A DNA stretch of 64,000 nt from JANJUB01 sp031386985 (GTDB taxonomy: Bacteria; Armatimonadota; Fimbriimonadia; Fimbriimonadales; Fimbriimonadaceae): positions 62,001 through 126,000 of the forward strand of contig JANNCV010000026.1 of the NCBI GenBank assembly GCA_031386985.1. Reading direction: 5' to 3'. Position 1 is the first letter of the stretch. Each line of letters begins with the position of its first letter. A program made the position numbers and the translations under genes. The notes beneath the pieces are model-generated. The model made no database searches, was not told the DNA's origin, and saw nothing but the letters and a program-made list of their open reading frames with translations. This document shows positions 7,796 through 15,178 of this stretch, one piece after another.

Positions 7796-8311
7796 ATGAA
7801 TGACTGCGCCTGGATCTTGGTTGGCATGATGGGAGTTGGCAAAACCACGGTCGCCAAGCTAATGGCCGAGCAAACGGGGCGCCCCCTCCACGACCTTGAT
7901 CGAATGCTGGTTAGTCGGCTTGGTCGCCCAGTTCCGCAACTCTTTCAAATCTACGGCGAAGTCGCCTTCCGAGGCCATGAAACCTCTTTGTTGAAATCTG
8001 TGGAGCCGGGTCCAAGCGTTATCTCAACCGGTGGTGGCATTGTCCTCAAACCCGACAACTGGACGATCATGCGGCAACTTGGAACGATCATTTACCTGCA
8101 GGCTCCCCTAGAGGTTCTAGTTGAGCGGCTTGCCAAAAGCCGAAAGAGAAGGCCGCTGCTTCAGGTGGATGATCCCGAAGAAAAGATTGCGGAGATTCTC
8201 TCCGCTCGAGATCCACTTTATCGCCAAGCCGATCTCATCGTTGAGCTCGGTGATTCAACCGCGGAAGCGGCAACCCACCTCGCGTTGGAGGCTCTGAATT
8301 GGAGGCCGTGA
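7796..8311 (+). CDS. aroK: Shikimate kinase
   Basis: This cytoplasmic enzyme phosphorylates shikimate at the 3-hydroxyl with ATP in the aromatic amino acid pathway. At 171 aa it has the family's usual length. The Walker A motif GMMGVGKT is at residues 10-17. The shikimate-binding Asp lies in HDLDRML, FRGHE supplies the shikimate-binding Arg, and ISTGGGIVL is the glycine-rich substrate loop. The lid Arg is in SRKRRPLL. It overlaps aroB by 13 nt, giving the common aroK-aroB pair. Placement after pilQ repeats the gammaproteobacterial pil-aroKB order. Confidence 0.95.
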   Translation: MNDCAWILVGMMGVGKTTVAKLMAEQTGRPLHDLDRMLVSRLGRPVPQLFQIYGEVAFRGHETSLLKSVEPGPSVISTGGGIVLKPDNWTIMRQLGTIIYLQAPLEVLVERLAKSRKRRPLLQVDDPEEKIAEILSARDPLYRQADLIVELGDSTAEAATHLALEALNWRP

Positions 8312-9291
8312 CCGTTTCCCACAGCCGGGGCGAATATGAAGTCAAATTCGTCGAAAATCTGGGCGACCTTACCTGCAAAGCCATTATAACGGATGACAAT
8401 GTGCTTAGGGCCATTGGGCAGGAGTTCCCTGATGTTCCATGCTTGGCTCTGCCACCGGGGGAAGCCACAAAATCGCTAGAATGCTTGGGCCGAACTCTCT
8501 CATGGCTAGCCCAGATCGGTGTGAGGCGCGGTGATGCGATTGGCGCTATTGGTGGGGGGGTCATCGGCGATTTAGGTGGATTCGTTGCCGCAACATATAT
8601 GCGCGGAATGCGCTATGTCCAAGTTCCGACGAGCTTGTTGGCAATGGTGGATTCCTCTGTTGGCGGTAAGGTGGGAATTGACTTGCCGGAAGGGAAGAAC
8701 CTGATGGGAGCATTTCATCCTCCGGTCGAAGTCTTCGTTTGGTTCGATGCGTTGAAATCCTTGCCCCCCGAGCATTACGCGAACGGAATGGCCGAAGTGC
8801 TGAAGTACGGCTTCATCAACGATCCAGAAATCTTGGAGTGGCAGTCGCGCACGGCGTTGCCGGAACTCATTCGACGCTGCATCAGCATCAAAGCGAGCAT
8901 TGTGGCTCGTGATGAGTTTGAGACAACTGGCGAGCGTGCCATCCTCAATTTCGGTCACACGATCGGTCACGCCGTTGAAGCTGCTTCAAACTACGGGATA
9001 CTCCATGGAGAAGCGATTGCAATCGGAATGCTCTTAGAAGCTGAACTCGGCGAGTTACTTGGTGTAACGCCCACGGGCACCAGGCGAGCCGTCGAAAAAC
9101 ACTTGCAAGCGGTGAGCTTGCCTACCAGGCTTCCCGCCTTTGCGCCGGAACTATTGCTAACCTTGATGCGCTCTGACAAAAAGGCTACGGCAAAGGGCGT
9201 AGCCTTCAGCTTACTAACGCACATCGGCGGGTGTAAACTGGTAGAAGGCGTATCCGAAGCCTCAATCATGGCGGTTCTCAATAAACAATGA
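8299..9291 (+). CDS. aroB: 3-dehydroquinate synthase
   Basis: This enzyme converts DAHP to 3-dehydroquinate using NAD+ and a divalent metal. At 330 aa it is slightly short for the family. The NAD-binding loop GGGVIGDLGGFVAATYMRG is followed by PTSLLAMVDSSVGGK and the substrate loop GIDLPEGKNLMGAFHPP. Metal ligands are the Glu in MAEVLKYG, the His in NFGHTIGHAVE and the His in LHGEAIAIGM. A TTG start at 8299 is favoured because GGAGG at 8287-8291 is well spaced; a GTG at 8308 overlapping the aroK stop is the alternative. Confidence 0.95.
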   Translation: MEAVTVSHSRGEYEVKFVENLGDLTCKAIITDDNVLRAIGQEFPDVPCLALPPGEATKSLECLGRTLSWLAQIGVRRGDAIGAIGGGVIGDLGGFVAATYMRGMRYVQVPTSLLAMVDSSVGGKVGIDLPEGKNLMGAFHPPVEVFVWFDALKSLPPEHYANGMAEVLKYGFINDPEILEWQSRTALPELIRRCISIKASIVARDEFETTGERAILNFGHTIGHAVEAASNYGILHGEAIAIGMLLEAELGELLGVTPTGTRRAVEKHLQAVSLPTRLPAFAPELLLTLMRSDKKATAKGVAFSLLTHIGGCKLVEGVSEASIMAVLNKQ

Positions 9292-9497
9292 ATCTGGCGC
9301 GCAACATCTTAGGCGGATTGTCCTTCGTCCTTTTGGGGTTGGGCTATTTGGGGAGCCATTGGTTTCAATCAAACGGAACCCCGGCGGCATGGGCTTTTGC
9401 CGTTGATCAGCCGCCAATTCGCATGATTGCTTGGATACTGTTGGTGAGCGCCATCGTCTTAGCTTGTTTGGCCGAATCGCCGGAGGAATCGCCGTGA
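9288..9497 (+). CDS. Small two-pass membrane protein, unknown function
   Basis: A 69-aa protein whose ATG overlaps the aroB stop (ATGA) and whose TGA overlaps the GTG of the next gene, so it is translationally coupled on both sides. Two hydrophobic segments are visible: ILGGLSFVLLGLGYLG (about 6-21) and MIAWILLVSAIVLACLA (about 46-62). It was not recognised as any known family. The coupling makes it likely to be real. Confidence 0.7.
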   Translation: MNLARNILGGLSFVLLGLGYLGSHWFQSNGTPAAWAFAVDQPPIRMIAWILLVSAIVLACLAESPEESP

Positions 9498-11263
9498 TCG
9501 GAGTGATACTTAGGGACCGTTATGAGATCACCGCGAGTATCTCGGAAACTGCAGTTTTCGACGCTTATTCGGCCCACGATCGTTTGCACAGTCGCGAAGT
9601 TTGCATCCGGTTCCTGCGCCCTCCGTTTGATCGTGAGTCCGATTTCATCGCCAAGCTCGGCGACATTATTCGGCTCGTCAGTACCGTCGAAGATCCTCAT
9701 CTGGAGCGCCTTTACGAAGTGGATCAAGATGGGGATCGGGCATTTCTAGTTAGCGAGTATTCGCCGGGTTCGAATCTTATAGATCGCCTGCGGAAGCTCG
9801 GAAGCCTTTCTGTGCCAGTTTCGGTTGCTACGGCGATTCTGGTGTGCGAAGGTGTTCAAGCCCTGCACTCAAGTGGTATTGCCCACGGCGATATTGGGTC
9901 ACATAACGTTGTCATCAGCCCGGATGGAGCCGCCAAGGTTGAATTGTATGGCGTTTGGCAGAGCTATTCGGCTTCCGCAACGGCAGGTCAGGTTGTCCTA
10001 AAGCAAATGGCCCCTTATCTGGCTCCGGAAATCGGGCGCGGAGCCTTTCCCAGTCCTGCTTCGGACGTTTACGCCATCGGAGTTTTGCTTTACGAGCTAC
10101 TTTCCGGGCGTCATCCATTTCATGCGGAAGGCCCGGTTGCTCTAGCCATGAAGCACGCATCCGAAACCGCTCCGAATGTTCGCATGATGAACCCATCGGT
10201 GCCGATGGTGCTCGCCGAGATCATCAAAAAAGCGATGTCAAAGGAGCCCGTCTTGCGGTATCGAAACGCCGGTGATCTGGCCAGTGATTTGCGAATTCTA
10301 CAAGACGCTCTAAAGTTCGGACGAACTCTTACGTGGCCGATTCGGGATGAAGCCGTGGCCGTGGTTGAGCAACAGCCTGTTGCCCCCAAAATGCCCGCCG
10401 TTAAGGAGCTGCAAAAAAAGGATAAGCCGCGCAAAGAGAAGGTGCCAACGAAAAAAGGAAAGGACAGCATTTTTGAAGAGGAGCCCGATGTGCCCGTTTG
10501 GCTCAAAACGACCATCGCGTTTTGTGCGGGTTTGTTCGCCGTTATGGTTTTACTTTGGGTTGTTTATAACATGAATCGGCCTAAATCGGTCAAAGTTCCC
10601 GATCTGCGAAGTCTTACCTATTCGGAGGCCGCAACTCGGCTAAGCAACCTCAGCTTGAAAGCCAGGGTTGGCGCGAAGAGGTCGGACGAGACGGTTCCGG
10701 CCGAGCAAGTGATTTCATCTGATCCGCCCAAAGACGAGTTGGTCTTTGAGGGGCGTTCGATTAATCTCGTTGTGAGCACGGGTAGCCGCATGGTTGTCAT
10801 CCCGGATGTTTCCGGCCAGGATTTGGAGAAGGTAAGAGCCCTCCTAACGAGCCTCAACTTCGTCGTTGCACCTGATGTAGGGGAAGAGAGATCAAAGGCC
10901 GTTACGGCAGGGAAAGTTATTGGTACGGACCCGGAAATCGGCAAAAAAGTAGAGCGGGGGAGTGAGATCAAACTACGAATCAGCTCAGGGGCGGCCGATC
11001 CAAAGCGTGATCCAGACGCGAATAAGCGTTACGCCTACGAAATCAACATTAGGCTCCTTAACCTGGAGCATCCTGTGGAGCTGAAAGTTGAAATGATAGA
11101 CTCTCGCGGCACCAAGGTCATCCACGAGGCGGATCACGATCCGGACGAGCTTGTTCCCCTCTCGGCGGACGGCTACGGCAAAGAGGTGACCTTCAAAATC
11201 TACTACGACGATGATCTCGTGAAGACTTTTAAGAAAGTAGCAGGGGAGGATAGCGGCGAATGA
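9494..11263 (+). CDS. Membrane PASTA protein with a degenerate Ser/Thr kinase domain (probable pseudokinase)
   Basis: The GTG at 9494 overlaps the preceding TGA and has CGGAGGAA at 9481-9488. The 589-aa protein has a PrkC/PknB-like layout: kinase fold (about 9-275), basic linker, one membrane segment (about 336-358) and two PASTA domains (about 365-500; VKVPDLRSLTYSEA and VVIPDVSGQDLEKV), then an extracellular tail. The fold keeps HGD (131-133), APE (177-179) and the D-VYAIGVLLYELLSG helix. However, the glycine loop reads ISETAVFDAY, the beta-3 Lys is Arg (REVCIRFL), the Lys of HRDLKxxN is Gly (HGDIGSHN), and DFG is replaced by LYG (151-153). Catalysis therefore seems unlikely, and cell-wall fragment sensing through PASTA is inferred. 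rpe follows, as in prkC-rsgA-rpe clusters. Confidence 0.85.
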   Translation: MIGVILRDRYEITASISETAVFDAYSAHDRLHSREVCIRFLRPPFDRESDFIAKLGDIIRLVSTVEDPHLERLYEVDQDGDRAFLVSEYSPGSNLIDRLRKLGSLSVPVSVATAILVCEGVQALHSSGIAHGDIGSHNVVISPDGAAKVELYGVWQSYSASATAGQVVLKQMAPYLAPEIGRGAFPSPASDVYAIGVLLYELLSGRHPFHAEGPVALAMKHASETAPNVRMMNPSVPMVLAEIIKKAMSKEPVLRYRNAGDLASDLRILQDALKFGRTLTWPIRDEAVAVVEQQPVAPKMPAVKELQKKDKPRKEKVPTKKGKDSIFEEEPDVPVWLKTTIAFCAGLFAVMVLLWVVYNMNRPKSVKVPDLRSLTYSEAATRLSNLSLKARVGAKRSDETVPAEQVISSDPPKDELVFEGRSINLVVSTGSRMVVIPDVSGQDLEKVRALLTSLNFVVAPDVGEERSKAVTAGKVIGTDPEIGKKVERGSEIKLRISSGAADPKRDPDANKRYAYEINIRLLNLEHPVELKVEMIDSRGTKVIHEADHDPDELVPLSADGYGKEVTFKIYYDDDLVKTFKKVAGEDSGE

Positions 11264-11901
11264 TCCAAATCGCGCCCTCTATCCTCTCGTCCGATTTCTC
11301 TCGATTTCGTGAGGCCGTTGTCGGCTTTGCCGGTGCCGGGGCGGATTGGATTCACTTTGATGTGATGGACGGGCAGTTCGTCCCTCCTATCACCTTTGGG
11401 GCCAAACTCGTCGCCGATTTGCGCTCAGCGGTCGAAACACCGTTCGAGGCGCACCTCATGACTCAAACCCCTGAAGCACATTTCGAGGCCTTTGCAAAAG
11501 CGGGGTGCAAGCGGATCATCTTTCACGCCGAAGTCACAGATCATGCTCATCGATTATGCCAACAACTTCGCAGCGCCGGAATTCAGGCGGGGATTGCCAT
11601 CAATCCGGCAACGCCCGCGAACGTGATCGAGCCGCTCTTGAGTGAAGTAGATTTGGTGCTGGTAATGACCGTGAACCCGGGGTGGGGCGGGCAGAAGTTT
11701 ATTGCCAAAGCCCTGGATAAAGTGCGCAACGTTCGGTCGCTTTCGAAAGTAGATATCGAGATAGACGGAGGGGTTGCCCCGGACACCATTCGCGAGGCCT
11801 ATGAGGCGGGCGCTAATGTTTTTGTCACGGGAAGCTATTTGGCTTCGTCACCCGATGTCAAAAGAAGCATGCAGGAGCTGAGAGCCAAGTGCGCCGACTG
11901 A
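11260..11901 (+). CDS. rpe: Ribulose-phosphate 3-epimerase
   Basis: This enzyme interconverts ribulose 5-phosphate and xylulose 5-phosphate in the pentose phosphate pathway. The 213-aa TIM barrel starts IQIAPSILSSDF and has HFDVMDGQFVPPITFG (catalytic and metal-binding Asp/His), FEAHLMTQTPE, MTVNPGWGGQKF and VDIEIDGGV. All are classic motifs, including the catalytic Asp in EIDGG. The ATG overlaps the upstream TGA (ATGA), so it is coupled to the PASTA gene. Confidence 0.96.
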   Translation: MIQIAPSILSSDFSRFREAVVGFAGAGADWIHFDVMDGQFVPPITFGAKLVADLRSAVETPFEAHLMTQTPEAHFEAFAKAGCKRIIFHAEVTDHAHRLCQQLRSAGIQAGIAINPATPANVIEPLLSEVDLVLVMTVNPGWGGQKFIAKALDKVRNVRSLSKVDIEIDGGVAPDTIREAYEAGANVFVTGSYLASSPDVKRSMQELRAKCAD

Positions 11902-12191
11902 AGATCATCACTAACTCCTTGATGATTTTCGGCGTCATCATGATGTTCGGAATTCCTTTTGTCTGGCTCAGAAAGCCGCCCTTGACCGCACCACGCCACG
12001 ACCGCGCTGTCTTTGCAGTCACCCTAACGGTATACATGATGGTGTTGTTTCTCGTGCTGGCCGGAGTTATCTTGCTGGCTTACTTGGTTATGCGAAAGCA
12101 ACGCGAGGAGTTTCAACAACAGTCCCTTGATAACTTGAAGGATTTGGTGGAGGGCACACTTTCTGATCATGCCAAAACTCCTGAAGAGTGA
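11889..12191 (+). CDS. Small two-pass membrane protein, unknown function
   Basis: 100 aa from a GTG inside the end of rpe, overlapping ribD by 23 nt at its 3' end. Two membrane segments (about 7-27 and 44-69) are followed by a charged coiled-coil-like C-terminus (RKQREEFQQQSLDNLKDLVE). The dense overlaps support a real gene in the aroB-to-ribD operon. The family was not recognised. Confidence 0.65.
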   Translation: MRRLKIITNSLMIFGVIMMFGIPFVWLRKPPLTAPRHDRAVFAVTLTVYMMVLFLVLAGVILLAYLVMRKQREEFQQQSLDNLKDLVEGTLSDHAKTPEE

Positions 12192-13218
12192 CGCTGAGTT
12201 CATGGAGCGCGCAATTGCGCTCTCTCGTCGAGGTTATCCCGCCCCCAATCCCCACGTGGGTTGCGTCCTCGTTCGAAACGGGGAGGTTATTGGCGAAGGA
12301 TTTCACATGTTTGCGGGTTCGCCTCATGCCGAAGCCGTCGCTCTCTTGCGCGCGGGCTCACAGGCCATCGGGGCAACGGCTTATGTCACTCTCGAACCTT
12401 GCAACCACGCGGGTCGAACTCCGCCTTGTTCGCTCGCGCTCATCGCGGCCGGGATCAAACGGGTAGTTTACAGTTGCCCTGACCCTAATGCGGTGGCGTC
12501 GGGCGGGGTGAAGGCTCTGCGAGATCACTCGATTGAAGTAGAGCATTTTGTTTCTCATGAGCACCGGGCGAGGGCGGCGAACGAGGTGTTTTTATCCGCC
12601 CACGAGCGTGGTAGAGCGTTTATCACGCTTAAAGCGGCTATTGGCATGGATGGACGCATCTCGCTTCCCAATGGCGAGAGTCGCTGGATCACGGGCGAGG
12701 CCGCTCGCCGAGCAGGCCACAAATTGCGAGCCGAGATGGGGGCGGTGCTGGTCGGGGCGGGCACGTTGCTTCATGATGATCCGGTGCTTACCGCTCGGGT
12801 TCCGGGGGTTCGGAACCAGCCTTTGCCGCTCGTCCTGATGGATCGGCCCCTGACGCCCCGCATCTTTCGAGCAGAGAACCTTAAGGCAGTCTTTTGGCAT
12901 GGGGGAGCATGGGTGATTTCCTCGATCGCCGAGGCTGCGCCCGAAGAGGGTGGAGACATCGGGTTGCTTCCGGCCTCGCTTTTCGCATTCGGATGCACCG
13001 GCCTCCTGGTGGAGGGGGGCGCGAAGACTCATTCGAAGTTTCTAACGGCCGGAATCGTAGATCGGGTGGATCTCTTTATGGCTCCCCGAATCCTTGGGGG
13101 AGGCCCATCTTGGTGTGAACTCGATGGGTTAGATGCGCTCGCCCCGGCACCAAGGTGGGTTCTGGATCGAACTCACCGGCTGGGCCAAGATGTTCATTTG
13201 AGCTTCAGGCCGCGTTAG
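12169..13218 (+). CDS. ribD: Bifunctional riboflavin deaminase/reductase RibD
   Basis: This enzyme performs the deamination and side-chain reduction steps early in riboflavin synthesis. The N-terminal CMP/dCMP-type deaminase domain has PNPHVGCVLV, the zinc ligand motif GSPHAEA and LEPCNHAGRTPPC with the two Cys ligands. The C-terminal NADPH reductase domain (about 145-349) has KAAIGMDGRISLPNGESRWI and LVEGGAKTHSKFL. Length (349 aa) is typical. No other rib gene is in the window. It ends in a 4-bp tail-to-tail overlap with the dehydrogenase gene on the other strand. Confidence 0.95.
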   Translation: MPKLLKSDAEFMERAIALSRRGYPAPNPHVGCVLVRNGEVIGEGFHMFAGSPHAEAVALLRAGSQAIGATAYVTLEPCNHAGRTPPCSLALIAAGIKRVVYSCPDPNAVASGGVKALRDHSIEVEHFVSHEHRARAANEVFLSAHERGRAFITLKAAIGMDGRISLPNGESRWITGEAARRAGHKLRAEMGAVLVGAGTLLHDDPVLTARVPGVRNQPLPLVLMDRPLTPRIFRAENLKAVFWHGGAWVISSIAEAAPEEGGDIGLLPASLFAFGCTGLLVEGGAKTHSKFLTAGIVDRVDLFMAPRILGGGPSWCELDGLDALAPAPRWVLDRTHRLGQDVHLSFRPR

Positions 13219-14243
13219 TCGTAACGCAAAACAACTTTGCCCGCCTTGCCTGCCTTCATGAGTTCCATTGCATGTTGGAACTCGGTGAAGTGCATTTGAT
13301 GGGTGATTACCGGTGCTAAATTCAGCTTGCCCGAGGAGAGCAGTTCGCCCATTTGATCCCAGGTTTGCCAAATTCGTCGCCCAACAATCGCCTGCACATC
13401 AATCCCTTTGAAGATCAGCGAATTGATATCAAATGGCTGAACATTTGAGGGAAAAACACCGAGCAAACTCAGCCGACCACCCGGGCGCGTGTGTTCAATC
13501 GCGAGCCCAAGTGAACTCGGATGTCCCGACATTTCGAGGGTTCCATCCACGCCATCCGGGGCCTCTTGCCTTAGCCTAGCGTTCACATCTTCGGTAGCCG
13601 GATTGATCACGACATCAACGCCCATTTCCTCAGCGAGAGCGATGCGATAAGGGCTGATTTCGGTGCCGATGACTTTCTTGGCGCCGAGAGCTTTGCAAAT
13701 TGCAATGGCGAAAAGGCCAATCGGCCCCATGCCCGTGATCAAAATTGTTTGATCCTTTACGGGGCCGGCCATAACGGTATGAACGGCATTGCCCAAAGCG
13801 TCCTGAAAAGAAGCGATTTCGGGGGGAATCGAACGGGAAGTGGGCCTCGCATTCATGGCGGGAACCACGGCAAAATCGGCAAATCCGCCGTCAATATCTA
13901 CGCCGAGGATGACAGTGTTCACGCAAACGTGCCCCTGACCCTCTAGGCACTGGCGGCACTTGCCGCAAACGATGTGCGATTCGCTCGAAATAAAATCGCC
14001 GACTGCACGATCTGTCACCCCTTCGCCAAGTTCGATAACGGTTCCGCAGAACTCGTGCCCGATGATGCGGGGGGGCTTAATTCTCCCCGCCGACCAGGCA
14101 TCCCACGAATAAATGTGGAGATCAGTTCCGCAAACTGAGGCGGCTTCAAGCTTGATTTTTACAGTGCCAGGAACGATTTGCGGCTCGGGGACTTCAATAA
14201 TTTCGACCCCAGGCTCGGGTCGCATCTTGGCGATGGCTTTCAC
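13215..14243 (-). CDS. tdh: Zinc-dependent L-threonine 3-dehydrogenase-like oxidoreductase
   Basis: This is a medium-chain dehydrogenase of 342 aa, the size of E. coli Tdh. The catalytic zinc Cys lies in SVCGTDLHIYSWDAW, followed by GHEFCGTV. The structural zinc lobe is CGKCRQCLEGQGHVC. The Rossmann motif is ITGMGPIGLFAIAI. The CGTDxHIYxWD stretch and FQDALGNAVHT strongly resemble threonine dehydrogenase, which oxidises L-threonine to 2-amino-3-ketobutyrate with NAD+. No kbl partner gene is nearby, so another polyol or amino-alcohol substrate remains possible. GTG start. Confidence 0.8.
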   Translation of the reverse strand: MKAIAKMRPEPGVEIIEVPEPQIVPGTVKIKLEAASVCGTDLHIYSWDAWSAGRIKPPRIIGHEFCGTVIELGEGVTDRAVGDFISSESHIVCGKCRQCLEGQGHVCVNTVILGVDIDGGFADFAVVPAMNARPTSRSIPPEIASFQDALGNAVHTVMAGPVKDQTILITGMGPIGLFAIAICKALGAKKVIGTEISPYRIALAEEMGVDVVINPATEDVNARLRQEAPDGVDGTLEMSGHPSSLGLAIEHTRPGGRLSLLGVFPSNVQPFDINSLIFKGIDVQAIVGRRIWQTWDQMGELLSSGKLNLAPVITHQMHFTEFQHAMELMKAGKAGKVVLRYD

Positions 14244-14261
14244 AGGCTTGAATTGTACCGA

Positions 14262-15110
14262 TCAAACCGCAAACAGCGATGGGCGGGCGAAATCATCTCT
14301 TGATACGAAATCAGATGGATCAGAAACCGAGCAAGCCCCTAAGTTAATGAGAGCTTGATTTCCCTTCTCCGAAGACTCTCGAACAAAGAACTGAGAGAGG
14401 CCGCGCCGCATCGCTTGGACGGCCCCATTCCAGGTACCACCCTCCCGAAACCGGCATGCCCCAACCAGAGATCGCTCGGAGAATGCGTAGATCAGGGCAT
14501 TGCGCTCCATGGCAAGCGCTGCAGAAAAGCCCGCATCCCAAGGAGCCGCACTCAAGTAGCACCTTCCTTCCCTCATTTGAACGCGCCCGGCGCCAAACCC
14601 ATAAGGCAAAATCTCAAGGACCGGCCCCGCCGACGCCCCTTTTGCCGCTTCGGCATCGCATCCGGCGGCCCCGCCAGAAACTAAGACCCCTTTCGACGCG
14701 GCAACGGCCGCACCGGCGGATCGCACAAACGACCGAACTTCGCTAGAAACACGGCGGGATCCCACGATAGAAAAGCACGGACCTTCGGGGACAGACCCTA
14801 GTCGCCACAATGCGGGCGGCGCGGCATCGCCTAAAACTCGACGCCACCGAGAAGGATATCCAGGGCAAACGCAGGAAAGAACAGCCCCATCCTCAATTGC
14901 CCGCAAAGCCAGATCAACGAGACCAGGCGACTCAAGTACTTGCGCCTCATGCCAAAGCCCATGCTCCCTCAGGCAATCGCCGACCTCACTTGAGGCAGGC
15001 GCAAAACGACGCAATACAGATTCAACGAGAGGCGCTCTTCGCCGCGGAACAGAAGCGACGCGGGGGAAGCCGGGTAGGAAAAGCGCGGCCATGATGATCG
15101 GCATTTGCAT
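14262..15110 (-). CDS. dprA: DprA/Smf-like protein, short and divergent
   Basis: 282 aa from ATG 15110 (ATGs at 15104 and 15092 are alternatives). The Rossmann-like DprA core is recognisable: YPSRWRRVLGDAAPPALWRLGS, FSIVGSRRVSSEV, VLVSGGAAGCDAEAAKGA (canonical SGxAxGID..AH), ILPYGFG, ERNALIYAFSERSLV and GGTWNGAVQAMRRG. DprA binds single-stranded DNA and loads RecA during natural transformation. Here GID is GCD and the usual His after it is Ala. There is no clear C-terminal winged helix, so it is shorter and more divergent than most DprA. The pilus operon nearby would fit a competence role, but this is inference. Divergent from mfd. Confidence 0.8.
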   Translation of the reverse strand: MQMPIIMAALFLPGFPRVASVPRRRAPLVESVLRRFAPASSEVGDCLREHGLWHEAQVLESPGLVDLALRAIEDGAVLSCVCPGYPSRWRRVLGDAAPPALWRLGSVPEGPCFSIVGSRRVSSEVRSFVRSAGAAVAASKGVLVSGGAAGCDAEAAKGASAGPVLEILPYGFGAGRVQMREGRCYLSAAPWDAGFSAALAMERNALIYAFSERSLVGACRFREGGTWNGAVQAMRRGLSQFFVRESSEKGNQALINLGACSVSDPSDFVSRDDFARPSLFAV

Positions 15111-15178
15111 TACTGGCAGAGTACCATAGCATTGCATGGCTCCGCAATGGCTTTGCATGCGCTGGCACACCGCAATTT

